DNA of 64,000 bases from Bidens hawaiensis (taxonomy: Eukaryota; Streptophyta; Magnoliopsida; Asterales; Asteraceae). Both the position numbers and the translations under genes were made by a program. Location of the stretch: the NCBI GenBank assembly GCA_021521415.1, contig JAIQDT010003800.1, positions 1-64,000 on the forward strand, in the 5' to 3' direction. The notes beneath the pieces were generated by a model that saw nothing but the letters and a program-made list of their open reading frames with translations, did not search any database and was not told the origin of the DNA. Positions 22,308-35,211 of the stretch are shown here, in pieces; position 1 is the first letter of the stretch; each line of letters opens with the position of its first letter.

Positions 22308-24975
22308 TGTCACACCCTCAAAATCCACTAACGGAGTTTTACCATCAGAAGGTGTGAAATAACAGGATCGGAATCATTAGTTATAATCAAACACCATAAA
22401 TAAAGTATTCAAACCACGAAACATTTAAGTTTAAATAAGTGTGGAAGCGTAAATTCATAAACCAAGTGTTGCGTCACGCAGGACGACTTAAAACCCAATT
22501 AATAACAGTTTAAAACAAGTTTGCAAAAACGATGGAGTTCAATGAAATGCATGTTCCTATACCGCGCGCCCGCCTCGGCTACCTGAAAATAACATACTAA
22601 AAGTGTCAACACAGGGTTGGTGAGTTCACATATATAAATAAAGAAAATGTTTGCGTTTAAGTGTTTGCGTTTGCGTTACCAGATAATGTTACGTCAATTA
22701 TATATCGATAGGCAGCTAGCCTATAAAACAAGTATTACTAAGTGTTCGACACCGAAGCTGACTGTTTATCAATTGCCTTGCCACCATGTCTACCACGACC
22801 ATGGAAAATGTGTTAGCCAAGATTACACCCACTCGACCTGCAGTCGAGTTTAGAGTTGGGTGGAGTTTGTCAAACCCAGTAGTACTACTCAACAGTGACT
22901 CGCTATTATACAAATACTAAACGGTTCGATATTATGAAGGAATTTAGTTGGTTCGTTTGCCACTTAGCCTTACAAGTGATATATAACTAATAACAAAATC
23001 TAAAGCGTTTTGGAGTATGTTATCTCCCCCAAATAAAAAGCGTTTAAAAGAGTAAAAGGGGAACGTGAAACTCACTGTTTGCGATGAATTCTAAATCAAA
23101 TCCGAGAGATGCGCGTCATAGAAAATCCTCACTAGTGCTCTAAAACAGAAATGAGATTTTCTAAGTATTTAAACTATTATTGAGTCTTAGACTCGGCACA
23201 TAATACCTATACATGAGATACGTTTCGTGTTTCGTTTGTGAATTATGTGTGACTCGACAAACACATTGGTGACACATTACATGTGTAAACAACTACTTAA
23301 GTATCAAGTACTAACATTGTATATTACTAGCAATCATTCCCCACATGGGCAATTTAGTCAAAAACATAGCAATTACTAACAACAAGCACGTTTCATGTAT
23401 TTTCACATAGTTCAGCAGCTAATTTTACCAAGACAGATTTCTACTTGAAAGATTACTCTATTCAACAGATCATAACTTATCAATTAATTCACCAAAAATC
23501 GTCACAAAAGCAAATATGAGTTAGGTTTCCAGAACTACTTTTATTGTATTTTTATTCCCCATAGTTTTCTCACAAAGACCAAAACATTACAGTAAACTCA
23601 CAGCAGTCAAAATCGTGCGCAACAGAATGATATTTGTTATTGCCGTTAAATGGTAAATTCAATTAATGCAAGACCAATTGGGTTAGATTCTTAACTCAAT
23701 ATGCTAACTTCCAGGAGTAGAACTAACCCATTTGGTCTTGTAGTTTATAAGATATGATAATTGCAAAACAGCCTAACAGCAGACCCCACAATTCAGACTT
23801 GCACTATGTTTTCGTAAAATAATAAAAGTTAACTTTTACACGTCCAAAAATTACAAATTTGGACCCTTTAAAAACTAGACTCAACCTAGTATATTATAGC
23901 ATCAGAAATCGCATCAAAACATGTAATTAACATCGAGTTACAGTCATCCAAACATGAATTAAATAATCTATCCAGCATTAGTTTTGACCTTTGATCACAT
24001 TTAAATCGTTTGAGTAGCCAAAACACCTCCAAATCAGGCGTGGTTGGGTTTTCTGAAAACTAGACTCAGAGTAATACCTTTTAGACTTATAAATAGTCCA
24101 GTTTGGTTTCATATTTAACCTGTTACACCTCGTTCAAGTCTAACTATCTCTGCTGTTAAAAATCAGCAAGCACACAAATTCATCTAGCATGCATCCTAAG
24201 CATACAACACATCCCCAAACATGCAATAAACATTGTAATCCATAAAAATAAGTAGTAAACCCTCTAGGGTTTACGAAAAATCAATGATATAACAATCTTT
24301 CACCGTTCAAAATCACACATGATCATTTAAATCAACAAACGAAGCATAATCAAGCATCATCTAATCCAAACAAAGCATATGGACATTTAACACACGATTT
24401 TCAAAAATTAGGGTTTATGTTTATACCTTAAAAATGCAGAAACGAGCAAGAGGAAGGTGAGGGATGACTAGAAACAAGTGCGGGATGCTTCGATTATGAA
24501 AAACGAGCTCAAACGGAAGTGATATGGTGGTGGTGGTGGTTGCCGTCGCCAAGAAGGTGTGGGGGGGCGATCGTATGGGGAGAGGGGAAAGGGAGGTTAG
24601 GGTTTTTATTATTATTTAATAATAATTATATTACACAATGGCCCCTCTACTTTTAGTTATTACTTTTCTAGTGTAAAATAGACTTTTGCATCTTGAGTTA
24701 ATGTTCTACATATAAATATCAAATAACACATAAACCTAACACATAATTATCAATTACTTATTGTTTTGATGTTTTTCGTTTGTTCACCAATGGTTTGAGT
24801 CAACTCGTTTGCGTTTCGGTGCAATCCCGAAAGACTACATATGTAGTGATTGTCAAGCGTCATTTTAAACCCTAGTTTAAATGTAATGAGATGTGCGTTA
24901 TAGATCAAGTGATCTTAAGTTTGAATTGACGGAGTTTGGATTAACGGAGTTAACCTGAAATTGACGAGTGTCACA
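22308..24975 (-). repeat. 3' LTR of the Tekay element
   Basis: 2668 bp; plus-strand ends TGTCACACCC and GAGTGTCACA. Nearly identical in sequence and length to 30526-33188. Short frames inside, such as at 22716-22913, are duplicated in both LTRs and have no coding support. Confidence 0.95.
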
Positions 24976-25108
24976 TCATTCCCATGTTGAAAGAATTTTC
25001 GTCCCGAAAATTTGAGTCAAGTCGCGATGGGTGTCTGAAAAGCAAGAAAAAATTTTCAGTTTGTCATATCATCCCCTAGTAGAAATAAATTTCGTCCCGA
25101 AATTTAAT

Positions 25109-28100
25109 TCATACCTCTGGTGATTTCTGACGGTTTGACGGCTTTCGCGGTTTTCGGTGTTTGGTCAACCCTTCAAAAAGGTGAGGATACTTTTTCATCA
25201 TTTGGTCCTCGCGTTCCCACGTGAACTCTGGTCCACGTCTCGAGTTCCAACGAACCTTAACGATTGTAATTTTGCCGTGCTTGAGTGTTTTGGTTTCCCA
25301 ATCCAAAACTTCGACTGGTTCTTCGATGAAGCGTAGTTGTTCATCAACTTGCAACTCGTCCAAAGGAACTGCTTGGGTTTCATCGGAAATGCATTTATTC
25401 AAATTGGATACATGGAATACATTGTGTACGCTACTGAGTTCCGTTGGTAAATCCAGTCGGTACGCTACCGGACCAATGCGCTCAGTTATCCGGTAAGGGC
25501 TAACGTATCGTGGATTGAGTTTGTTTCGCTTTCCGAAGTGAACTACACCTTTCCAAGGTGAGACCTTGAGTAATACTTGGTCGTCCACTTGGAATTCAAG
25601 AGGCTTTCGGCGCTTGTCAGCGTAACTCTTTTGGAGATCTCGTGCTGCCGCCATGCGGTTTCAGATCTGAACAATCTTTTCAGAGGTTTCAAGTACTAAG
25701 TGAAACGGGAATCTCGATCAGATATGATTGAGACAGGCACTCCGTGTCTAGACACTACTTCTTTCATATAGATGCGAGTCAGTCTTTCCATTTTGTCTGA
25801 TTCCTTGATTGCTAAGAAGTGTGCAGACTTAGTCAACCGGTCAACGATCACCCAGATGATATTGCATCCCGTCGGTGTTTTGGGTAATCCCGTGATGAAA
25901 TCCATGGAAATGTGTTCCCATTTCCATGTTGGAAGTTCCGGTTGCTGTAGTAGGCCAGATGGTTTCTGATATTCTATTTTGACTCTTGCACAAGTCAAGC
26001 ATTTGCTCACGTAGATGGCAATGTCGGCTTTCATGTTTGGCCACCAGTAAAGTGCCTTTAGGTCATGGTACATTTTATCTGAGCCAGGGTGGATGGAATA
26101 TCGGGACTTGTGTGCTTCGTCCATCACTAGGGTTCTCAACTCTCCGTATCGAGGGACCCAAATCCGGTTTTCGAAATATCGGACTCCGTCCGATTTGGTT
26201 TCAAGTTGCTTGTTCATGCCTCGCATGAGTTCTGATGGGAGATTATCGTCTTTCAAGGCTTCGAGTTGCGCTTCGCGAATCTGATCGGGTAAGTTGGCGT
26301 GAATCGTGAGTTGTAATGCTCGCACTCGTCTAGGTTTATTGGTTTCTTTTCTGCTGAGAGCATCGGCCACTACATTGGCCTTGCCAAGGTGGTACTTGAT
26401 GGCACAATCATAATCCTTAAGCAGCTCGACCCAACGACACTGTCGCATGTTCAGCTTCTTCTGATCGTACATATGTTGGAGACTCTTGTGGTCGGTGTAA
26501 ATAGTAAACCTGGTACCGTACAAGTAATGCATCCATATCTTAAGAGCAAACACCACAGCTCCGAGTTCCAAGTCATGGGTCGTGTAGTTCTTCTCATGAA
26601 TCCGTAGTTGTCGAGAAACATACGCTATACCTTCTCGAGTTGAATCAACACGCAACCGAGACCCTGTATCGATGCGTCACAATGCACCTCAAAATTTTAT
26701 GTTCCCTCGGGAAGGGCTAGGATAGGGGCGCTACAGAGTTTGGTTTTCAACAGTTGGAAAGCGGATTCCTGCGCGTCACCCCAATTGTACTTAGTACCCT
26801 TGTGCGTCAAGGCGGTGAGGGGTTGAGCAATCTTTGAAAATCCCTCGATGAAACGTCGGTAGTAGCCAGCTAGTCCTAGGAATTGTCGCACCTCAGTCGG
26901 AGTCTTAGGTGCTTCCCAATTTTTGATGGCCTCTACCTTGCCGGGATCGACATGGATACCATTCTCATTGATCACATGTCCTAAGAAGTGAACCTCGCGA
27001 AGCCAAAATTCGCATTTCGAGAGTTTAGCGTACAGTTGTTCCTTCTTTAGCAATTCTAGAATCAACCTCAGGTGTTCTTCGTGGTCGGCCTTGTTCTTGG
27101 ATTAGACGAGGATATCATCAATAAAAACAATTACAAACTTGTCGAGGTACGCCTTGCATACTCTGTTTATGAGATCCATGAATACGGCTGGTGCGTTGGT
27201 TAAGCCAAAAGGCATAACTGAAAACTCGTAGTGACCGTACCGAGTTCTAAATGCTGTCTTTGAAATATCTTCTTCGCGCACTCTTAATTGGTGGTAACCA
27301 GATCTCAGATCGATCTTCGAGTAGTAACTTGATCCTTGAAGCTGGTCGAACAGATCATCAATTCGGGGTAAGGGATAACGGTTCTTGATCGTCACCTTGT
27401 TCAGCTCTCGGTAGTCGATGCACATGCGGAAAGTCACGTCCTTCTTTCGGACAAATAAGACAGGGGCTCCCCATGGTGATGAGCTAGGTCGGATAAAACC
27501 TTTATCCAACAAATCTTGTAATTGAGTAGACAACTCTTGAAGCTCTGCCGGTGCGAGCCGATACAGGGCTCGTGCTATGGGTGCTGCACCGGGGGTCAAT
27601 TCGATTTGGAACTCGACTTGTCGAATAGGTGGGAGTCCAGGAAAATCCTCCGGGAAGACTTCCGGAAAATATCGCACAATCGGTATGTCTTCGATTCGCT
27701 TCTCCTCCGCGGGTTTCTCGACAATATGGGCTAAAATTGCTGGATGACCTTTTCGTAAATATTTCTGCGCCTTCATGAGGGTGATGACGCTGGTGGTCAT
27801 GCCGCTCTTCTCGCCCTGGATCGAAATGATTTCGCCGGAAGGGGTAGTGATGTGGACTATCTTGTCGTGACATATAATCTCCGCTCGGTTCTCGGATAGC
27901 CAGTCCATGCCGACAACGACATCGAAACTACCAAGCGTAAAGGGTATAAGGTCGATATCGAAGGTATGACCTGACAGTTTCAACTTACATCCCACTAGTA
28001 CATGAGTTGTTTCTATAGACTTATCGTCAGCTAATTCAACATGAAACTTAGCATCTAACGGGGTTGGAGTTAAGTCTAAGAGTTTGCTAAATGCTTTCGA

Positions 28101-29384
28101 TATAAAACTCCTATCAGCTCCAGTGTCAAACAAAACAGAAGCAGAACAGTCATTCACAGGGAACTTACCGGTAACCATATTCGGATCGCTGCGGGCCTGG
28201 CCCGACCCAATGATGAAAGCTCTACCTTTACCACTGCTCCCGCCACTGTTATTGCCTCAATTGTTCTCATTCTGCTTCAGTTTGGGACAATCCTTCCTGA
28301 AATGACCCTCCTGACCACACTCAAAGCACCCTTTCGTTGTTGCAGGCTGTTTAAGAGCACCCTTAGCCGTTAGGTCTCCCCTACAGTCCTTGGCCTGATG
28401 ACCCAATTTGCCGCATCGCAGGCACTTGATACGATCGCATGAGCCAGCATGGTGATAGTTGCACTTGTTGCATTTCGGGTACTTCCCAGCATAGCCACTC
28501 GAACCCTGCCCGCCACCGTTGTTGTTATTATTGGAACCCTGATTATTGAAGCTCTGAGCGAGTTCGGGCTTACGGTAGTGTTGTTGCTGTGGGGGGTTCG
28601 ATGATTAGGACCTGGTGTTGTCGAATTTTCTCTTTCCATTACTCGGGTTGTTGTTGTTGTTGTCAGTGATTGAGTTGTCTCGGGTTTTAAAGGTGGAACC
28701 TCTAGGTGGTAACGCACCTTGTGTCACTGCCTGGTCCGTCAGTTTGTGAGCTAACCGGATCGCTTGTTGAATTGTAGCCGGTTTGGAAGACGTCACCATA
28801 CCCTGAATTTGTGGTACCAACCCATCGATATACATCCCGATTCTCTTACTCGGCGGGTCTACCATCCGTGGACACATTACTGCTAGCTCATGGGAACGGG
28901 TGGTGTAGGCTTTAATCTCGGAACCCACCATTTTCAACGACCAAAACTCATATTCCAACTTCGCGATTTCCTCTCTAGGACAATACTCTTCCCGCATCAT
29001 ATTCTTGAACTCTTCCCAGTTCATAGCGTTCGCCAATTCCAACCCAAGAATTTGCACATTGGAGTTCCACCAAGTGAGAGCAGAATCTTCCAGTGTTCCA
29101 GCAGCAAATTTGACCCTGCTGGCGGGTGGACAGTTACACATCTCGAAAGCTGACTCTGCCTTCTCAGCCCAACTCAGGAAACCAATGGCTCCCTCAGTGC
29201 CCTTAAACAAGTTGGGCTTGCAATCTAGGTAGTTCTTGAAAGTACAGGCTCCGGCTGGACCTCCGGCTTGATTCTGAACATGTGCGGCTAGAGCTGCCGC
29301 CGCATGGTCATTCAATAGGGTTTGGAGTTCTGCTGCGGTTAGGTTGATGTTACCGCGACCATGCCCAGCGTTTCTTCCAGCCAT
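25109..29384 (-). pseudogene. gag-pol of the Tekay element, multiply broken
   Basis: Starts MAGRNAGHGRG at 29384. The gag core with WWNSNVQILG is followed by a CX2CX3HX3C variant knuckle and two CX2CX4HX4C knuckles (about 28470-28300). Protease [10 protein letters not shown] is near 28120; reverse transcriptase has VFIDDILV near 27110; RNase H follows; integrase has its zinc region and two Asp ([15 protein letters not shown]). The C-terminus at 25109-25654 carries VRWNSRRGPEFTW, a chromodomain signature. Damage: in-frame stops at 28605-28607, 28257-28259, 27102-27104 and 26697-26699; a 1 bp loss near 26627; a deletion near 25690 removing the rest of the integrase core including the third catalytic residue; and a TGA just after it. 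Up to 27 kb the pieces share one frame, so the parent had a single gag-pol ORF. Confidence 0.92.
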
Positions 29385-29635
29385 CTCCTAGAATCACAGC
29401 ATAAAATGTTAGACATGAATTCTCGGTTTCATATGCAACACACCATACTTGTAATAAAAGGTAGGTAAGAAAGAAAAAAAATAAAAGAAGCAAACATCAC
29501 ATCACAACCATATAATAATCCAAATAATAATTCATGATTAAAACCATTGTATTCGCTACAAAGTATTTAAAACCAATCCTTAAAATCATAGAAAATAATA
29601 GTTTGGATGGAGACAACCCCTCCATCTAGGTGTTA

Positions 29636-30343
29636 TCATCCTTGGATGTCATCGTCTGAGGACACCTCTGAGTATGCCTCCGGTTCATCTTCGGGTTCCT
29701 CCTCGGGATCTTCCTCGGGTTCCTCCTCAGGTTCTTCTGCATTCTGGTCAATTTTCGTCTGTAAGATATCACAACGCTCTAGAGCTATCTCTGTCCGGGA
29801 TCTCGCCACAAGGAGTTGCTCTTGCAAATCTATCATCTCTGCTTGCATTTTTCTCATAATCTTCATCTGCTATTCATTAGCATCCTGCACTTCCTTCATA
29901 GCCGCTGTCAGGCGGGAAATTTCCTCCCTAACCTCGGTTCCATCTCTTATCAATCCGGAAACGTTCGCTCTCGCCGAGCGCATAAAACCCGCGTCATGCT
30001 CTAAACAGGAAACAACAGCTGCGAGAACACGCTCTAAGCAGGAAACAACAACTGCGAGAACACGCTCTATAGGTTCGGTTATGGGTGGTAGGGTGTTGGG
30101 GTATGCAGGACGGCTCGGGTGAGGTAGTGGGGGAACTTGCTCGCGGTAAACCATACGCCTGATCAGACTCGGGTACCAATCCCAGCTAACGTCGTCGTAC
30201 ATGCCTCCAGATAGGCGATACCTCTTCGGTGCAGGGGCTTCTAGTTCCGGGGCTACTCGGTGTGGCGATGAGGTAGGTAGCCGCGGTTCCTTTCCATGGG
30301 CATGAGTCACCTAGTCGGATGATGGTGATGGTGGCGTCGACAT
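29636..30343 (-). pseudogene. extra ORF between primer site and gag
   Basis: A frame of about 235 residues starts with ATG at 30341-30343 (MSTPPSPSSD) and is interrupted by a stop at 30311-30313 and one just before 29870. It has a tandem ERVLA(V/A)VVSCLE duplication, a predicted coiled-coil middle (REEISRLTAAMKEV; MQAEMIDLQEQLLVARS) and an acidic Glu/Pro tail ending DDIQG. It lies upstream of gag on the same strand, in a different frame. I recognise no enzyme motif. It could be a structural or regulatory accessory protein of this lineage, or a captured host piece. Frame length with only two stops argues it was coding in the parent. Confidence 0.6.
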
Positions 30344-30510
30344 CCCTACAGGATAAGTCGTGTATGCGCGCGTATGAGTGAATGAGGTTAAGAGATAAAG
30401 ATAACGAATGACTAAATAAAATATATATGCAGTGCGTAGAAATTATAACTAATGGGTCGTTGCGGTTATAGTCTAGTATGCATGCAAATTCTAGTTCACT
30501 ATAACCTATG

Positions 30511-30522
30511 GCTCTGATACCA
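30511..30522 (-). promoter_or_regulatory. primer-binding site (initiator tRNA-Met)
   Basis: Minus strand TGGTATCAGAGC just inside the 5' LTR, the standard complement of the plant initiator tRNA-Met 3' end used to prime reverse transcription. Confidence 0.95.
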
Positions 30523-30525
30523 ATC

Positions 30526-33188
30526 TGTCACACCCTCAAAATCCACTAACGGAGTTTTACCGTCAGAGGGTATGAACTAACAGGATCAGAATCATTAGTT
30601 ATAATCAAACACCATAAATAAAGTTTTCAAACCACGAAACATTTAAGTTTAAATAAGTGTGGAAGCGTAAATTCATAAACCAAGTGTTGCGTCACGCAGG
30701 ACGACTTAAAACCCAATTAATAACAGTTTAAAACAAGTTTGCAAAAACGATAGAGTTCAATGAAATGCATGTTCCTATACCGCGCGCCCGCCTCGGCTAC
30801 CTGAAAATAACATACTAAAAGTGTCAACATAGGGTTGGTAAGTTCACATATATAAATAAAGAAAATGTTTGCGTTTAAGTGTTTGCATTTGCGTTACCAG
30901 ATAATGTTATGTCAATTATATATCGATAGGTAGCTAGCCTATAAAACAAGTATTACTAAGTGTTCGACACCGAAGCTGACTGTTTATCAATTGCCTTGCC
31001 ACCATGTCTACCACGACCATGGAAAATGTGTTAGCCAAGATTACACCCACTCGACCTGCCGTCGAGTTTAGAGTTGGGTGGGGTTTGTCAAACCCAGTAG
31101 TACTACTCAACAGTGACTCGCTATTATACAAATACTAAACGGTTCGATGTTATGAAGGACTTTAGTTGGTTCGATTGCCACTTAGCGTTACAAGTGATAT
31201 ATAACTAATAACAAAATCTAAAGCGTTTTGGAGTATGTTATCTCCCCCAAATAAAAAGCGTTTAAAAGAGTAAAAGGGGAACGTGAAACTCACTGTTTGC
31301 GATGAATTCTAAATCAAATCCGAGAGATGCGCGTCATAGAAAATCCTCACTAGTGTTCTAAAACAGAAATGAGATTTTCTAAGTATTTAAACTATTATTG
31401 AGTCTCTAGACTCGGCACATAATACCTATGCATGAGATACGTTTCGTGTTTCGTTTGTGAATTATGTGTGACTCGACAAACACATTGGTGACACATTACA
31501 TGTGTAAACAACTACTTAAGTATCAAGTACTAACATTGTATATTACTAGCAATCATCTCCACAAGTGAAATTTAGTCAAAAACATAGCAATTATCTAACA
31601 ACAAGCACGTTTCATGTATTTTCACATAGTTCAGCAGCTAGTTTTACCAAGACAGATTTCTACTTGAAAGATTACTCTATTCAACAGATCATAACATATC
31701 AATTAATTCACAAAAAAATCGTCACAAAAGCACATATGAGTTAGGTTTCCAGAACTACTTTTATTGTATTTTTATTCCACATAGTTTTCTCACAAAGACC
31801 TAAACATTACAGTAAACTCACAGCAGTCAAAATCGTGCGCAACAGAATGATATTTGTTATTGCCATTAAATGGTAAATTCAATTAATGCAAGACCAATTG
31901 GGTTAGATTCTTAACTCAATATGCTAACTTCCAGGAGTGGAACTAACCCATTTGGTCTTGTAGTTTATGAGATATGATGATTGCAAAACAGCCTAACAGC
32001 AGACCCCACAATTAAGACTTGCACTATGTTTTGTAAAATAATAAAAGTTAACTTTTACACGTCCAAATATTACAAATTTGGACTCTTTAAAAACTAGACT
32101 CAACCTACTATATTATAGCATCAGAAATCGAATCAAAACATGTAATTAACATCGAGTTAGAGTCATCCAAACATGAATTAAATAATCTATCCAGCATTAG
32201 TTTTGACCTTTGATCACATTTAAATCGTTTGAGTAACCAATACACCTCCAAATCAGGCATGGTTGGGTTTTCTGAAAACTAGACTCAGAGTACTACCTTT
32301 TAGACTCATAAATAGTCCAGTTTGGTTTCATATTTAACAAGTTACACCTCGTTCAAGTCTAACTATCTCTGCTGTCAAAAATCAGCAAGCACGCAAATTC
32401 ATATAGCATGTATCCTAAGCATACAACACATCCCCAAACATGCAATAAACATTGTAATCCATAAAAATCAGTAGTAATCCACGAAAAATCAATGATATAA
32501 CAATCTTTCACCGTTCAAAATCACACATGATCATTTAAATCAACAACCGAAGCATAATCAAGCATCATCTAATCCAAACAAAGCATATGAACATTTAACA
32601 CATGATTTTCGAAAATTAGGGTTTATGTTTATACCTTAAAAACGCAGAAACGAGCAAGAGGAAGGTGAGGAATGACTAGAAACAAGTGCGGGATGCTCCG
32701 ATTATGAAAAACGAGGTCAAACGGAAGTGATATGGTGGTGGTGGTGGTTGCTGTCGCCAAGAAGGTGTGGGGAGGGGGGGCGATCGTATGGGGAGAGGGG
32801 AAAGGGAGGTTAGAGTTTTTATTATTATTTAATAATAATTATATTACACAATGGCCCCTCTACTTTTAGTTATTACTTTTCTAGTGTAAAATAGACTTTT
32901 GCATCTTGAGTTAATGTTCTACATATAAATATCAAATAACACATAAACCTAACACATAATTATCAATTACTTATTGTTTTGATATTTGTCGTTTGTTCAC
33001 CAATGGTTTGAGTCAACTCGTTTGCGTTTCGGTGCAATCCCGAAAGACTACATGTGTAGTGATTGTCAAGCGTCATTTAAAACCCTAGTTTAAATGTAAT
33101 GAGATGTGCGTTATAGATCAAGTAATCTTAAGTTTGAATTGACGGAGTTTGGATTAACGGAGTTAACCTGAAATTGACGAGTGTCACA
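30526..33188 (-). repeat. 5' LTR of the Tekay element
   Basis: 2663 bp, partner of 22308-24975. On the minus strand it holds the element promoter. Many scattered single-base differences and a few indels separate the pair. Confidence 0.95.
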
Positions 33189-33193
33189 ACACT

Positions 33194-34119
33194 GATGCAG
33201 ATACGAATACGATGATAAACCCCATCCAACGATTTCAGTATATAGATTGATTTGAGAATCACAATTGAATAGTAATTGATGACGAAACCTTTTAATAGCC
33301 ATTGATATTAATAGCCAATTGAATTAAAATGCAATTGAATGATCAAATGGGAGCCAAGGTAATATGCATTATCTATATTAATCAGCGTGTTCATAAATAG
33401 ACACAACAGGAATAAATAAAATAACATGAAAATATATTCAAATCTAATGTGTAACAAAGCATTACTGGAAGCCCTATGAAATCCAATACCTTGACAGTGA
33501 GTTTGGAAGCATAGGATTTTGGGATGACATTTAGTTGAAGCGATTGCACACCAAAAACTTCAATTCATCGACTCAGTATCCCTGCAAAATTGAAAAAAAT
33601 TGAAGAACAAACTTACTACACCAACATAATAAATTAGGTCAAAAACAATTGATTCAATCGTTTAACACCACAAAGCTTACAATTAGGTCAAATACAGTTA
33701 CCTGATCTCGAGCACCCGAACTTCAGTCATCGCTCTCATTTTCACCTCTGCTTCACACAAGTTCATTAAACCTAAACAATAAGACCTTGTTTTGTTAGAG
33801 AGAGACACCAATGAATATAATAGTCATTCGTTATGAAATTCATGGATAACGAAACCACCTGTTAGGAATTCAATGAAATTGAAACTACCCATTCGTGGTC
33901 TAATCAAGTGCAAATGGGATTGCAACTGATGACGATTCATAAACCAATTGAATAGGCTTGATTGCTTGCCTGTAGATGAAATTAATTGAGGGCTTTCAAT
34001 AAGAGCGTGAATGGCGGCGGAAGGATGACGGAAAATTGAAGAGTGAAATTAATATATCGGCGTCTTAATGCTCTCAAATTACCATTTTGTCCATCTCAAA
34101 TGTTTTATATACAATATAG
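33194..34119. other. 5' part of the large Helitron
   Basis: AT-rich; no further SEC11 exon recognised. A region at about 33490-33590 is bounded by splice-like AG/GT on the minus strand but every frame has a stop. Confidence 0.4.
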
Positions 34120-34126
34120 ATATAGA

Positions 34127-34400
34127 TATTGGAGAGGTAAAGGGGTTTTAAACCACAACGAGACGTTATAGGTCGGGCCTTCGATTCCCCCAACGCTCAC
34201 GTGGCGCTGACGTGACAATGTGGAGGGGCTTCGATGTGCCCCACCGGCCATCATATAAATTTGATTTTGGAGATATGGGTTTGCTAACATAAGTTTATAA
34301 GGATATTTTGGTCAATATGGCGCCATTTGGGGTGATATCAGATAAGAGAAATATTTTGTCATAGGTTTAGTACAGTGTTGTACCCCTAGCAGACCTCTTA

Positions 34401-34402
<2 letters not shown>
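34127..34402. repeat. end of tandem copy 1 and start of copy 2
   Basis: 34127-34249 completes the unit begun at 18884 (compare with 39510-39570). 34250-34402 starts the second copy and matches 18884-19036 closely, including TTTGGGGTGATAT and GTACCCCTAGCAGACCTC. Confidence 0.72.
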
Positions 34403-34434
<32 letters not shown>

Positions 34435-35200
34435 ATTGCCTATCATAAAATCATACGTGTCGCTCTCAGGTTGTTCCCCTCATTCTCTAGAGCCACCAGA
34501 TTGCTTGATTTCTAAATGGAGGCTTCTCGTGCATTTAACCCGAATTCGTGGGGTATGAGTCTTACCAAACCCGGATAGTCTTTAAATGGGTTATAACATC
34601 TCATATATTTATGAAACTCTTTCATAATAAAACAATAATTTTTGCGGGTCATGGGTCAAACCAAACACAGATAACTTCTAAACGGGTTATAACATCTCAT
34701 TTATTTGTAAAATAACCTCTTAACCATCAAAGAATAATTTCCACCGGTAATGGGTCTTACCAAACTCTAATAACCCTCAAATGGGTTATAAGATCTCATT
34801 TATTGGTAAACACTTTCATCATTAAACCCTAATTTAATCTATCTCTTTTACATGTTCTCTGTTGTTGTTCATCTCCATCGCCGGTTAACTTCCGATACTA
34901 CCCACCATTGTCTACTACATCAACGCCCCCTTTTTCATTAAACAAATATTTGTGTTCATGTTTGCTCATTTAAAAAAATCAACATGCTTGTGTCCGTTTA
35001 TGTTTGTTCGTTAAAAATCTAAAAAACCTACACATCTCAATTGAGAAAACCCAAACACTAAAAAATATAATAACAAACTGATATATATGTATTAAATTAA
35101 AATAAAACTATGTTAAAAAATAAAATATATCATCAAAGTATATCAAAACAATTAAAACAAAAACTTGAATAAACCCCGTAACACAAGAGGATTAAACTAG
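34403..35200 (+). mobile_element. non-autonomous Helitron, copy 2, with expanded TCTA start
   Basis: Homologous to 11391-12169 in reverse orientation. The 3' end is a decayed hairpin (CCCCGTAACACAAGAGG), ATTAAA and CTAG before T. The 5' end begins with TCTA repeated about eight times (34403-34434) before TCTAATTG, apparently a microsatellite grown from the terminal motif. The empty site CTTATATAATTACATA at about 19032-19047 shows insertion between A and T. Confidence 0.8.
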
Positions 35201-35211
35201 TAATTACATAA

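Larger units (their letters stand above)
22308..33188 (-). mobile_element. Tekay-type Ty3/gypsy retrotransposon (defective)
   Basis: A complete 10.9 kb element with two LTRs, flanked by the 5 bp duplication ACACT (22303-22307, 33189-33193). Order on the minus strand: 5' LTR 30526-33188, tRNA-Met primer site, an extra ORF, gag, protease, reverse transcriptase, RNase H, integrase, a chromodomain-like C-terminus, 3' LTR 22308-24975. The C-terminal chromodomain places it in the chromoviruses, and its overall look is Tekay/Del. Several stops, a frameshift and an integrase deletion make it non-autonomous. The LTRs differ by a few percent by eye, so insertion is fairly recent. Confidence 0.93.
19508..34126 (-). 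mobile_element. 14.6 kb Helitron holding SEC11 exons and a Tekay retrotransposon
   Basis: On the minus strand the 3' end is GCGCG...CGCGC-rich hairpin sequence, then GCACTTTTG and CTAG before T (19508). The 5' end is TCTATAT(C) after A near 34120-34126; the (TCTATA) repetition leaves a 6 bp ambiguity. The related empty site is in this window: 39430-39560 reads CATATACACATATATA directly into TTGGGGCGGTAAA, matching the sequences on either side of the insertion (19490-19507 and 34127 onward). Removing the nested gypsy element leaves about 3.7 kb. No Rep/helicase is present. Confidence 0.75.

Noticed and set aside
29607..30122. Plus-strand Ser-rich frame of about 170 codons
   Set aside because: It is the complement of the acidic Glu/Pro tail of the minus-strand accessory ORF.
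18884..34402. The two ~150 bp direct repeats as LTRs of one giant element
   Set aside because: Similarity runs beyond them on both sides and continues in the 35-39 kb pieces, which fits a tandem duplication better; no primer site or TG..CA limits.
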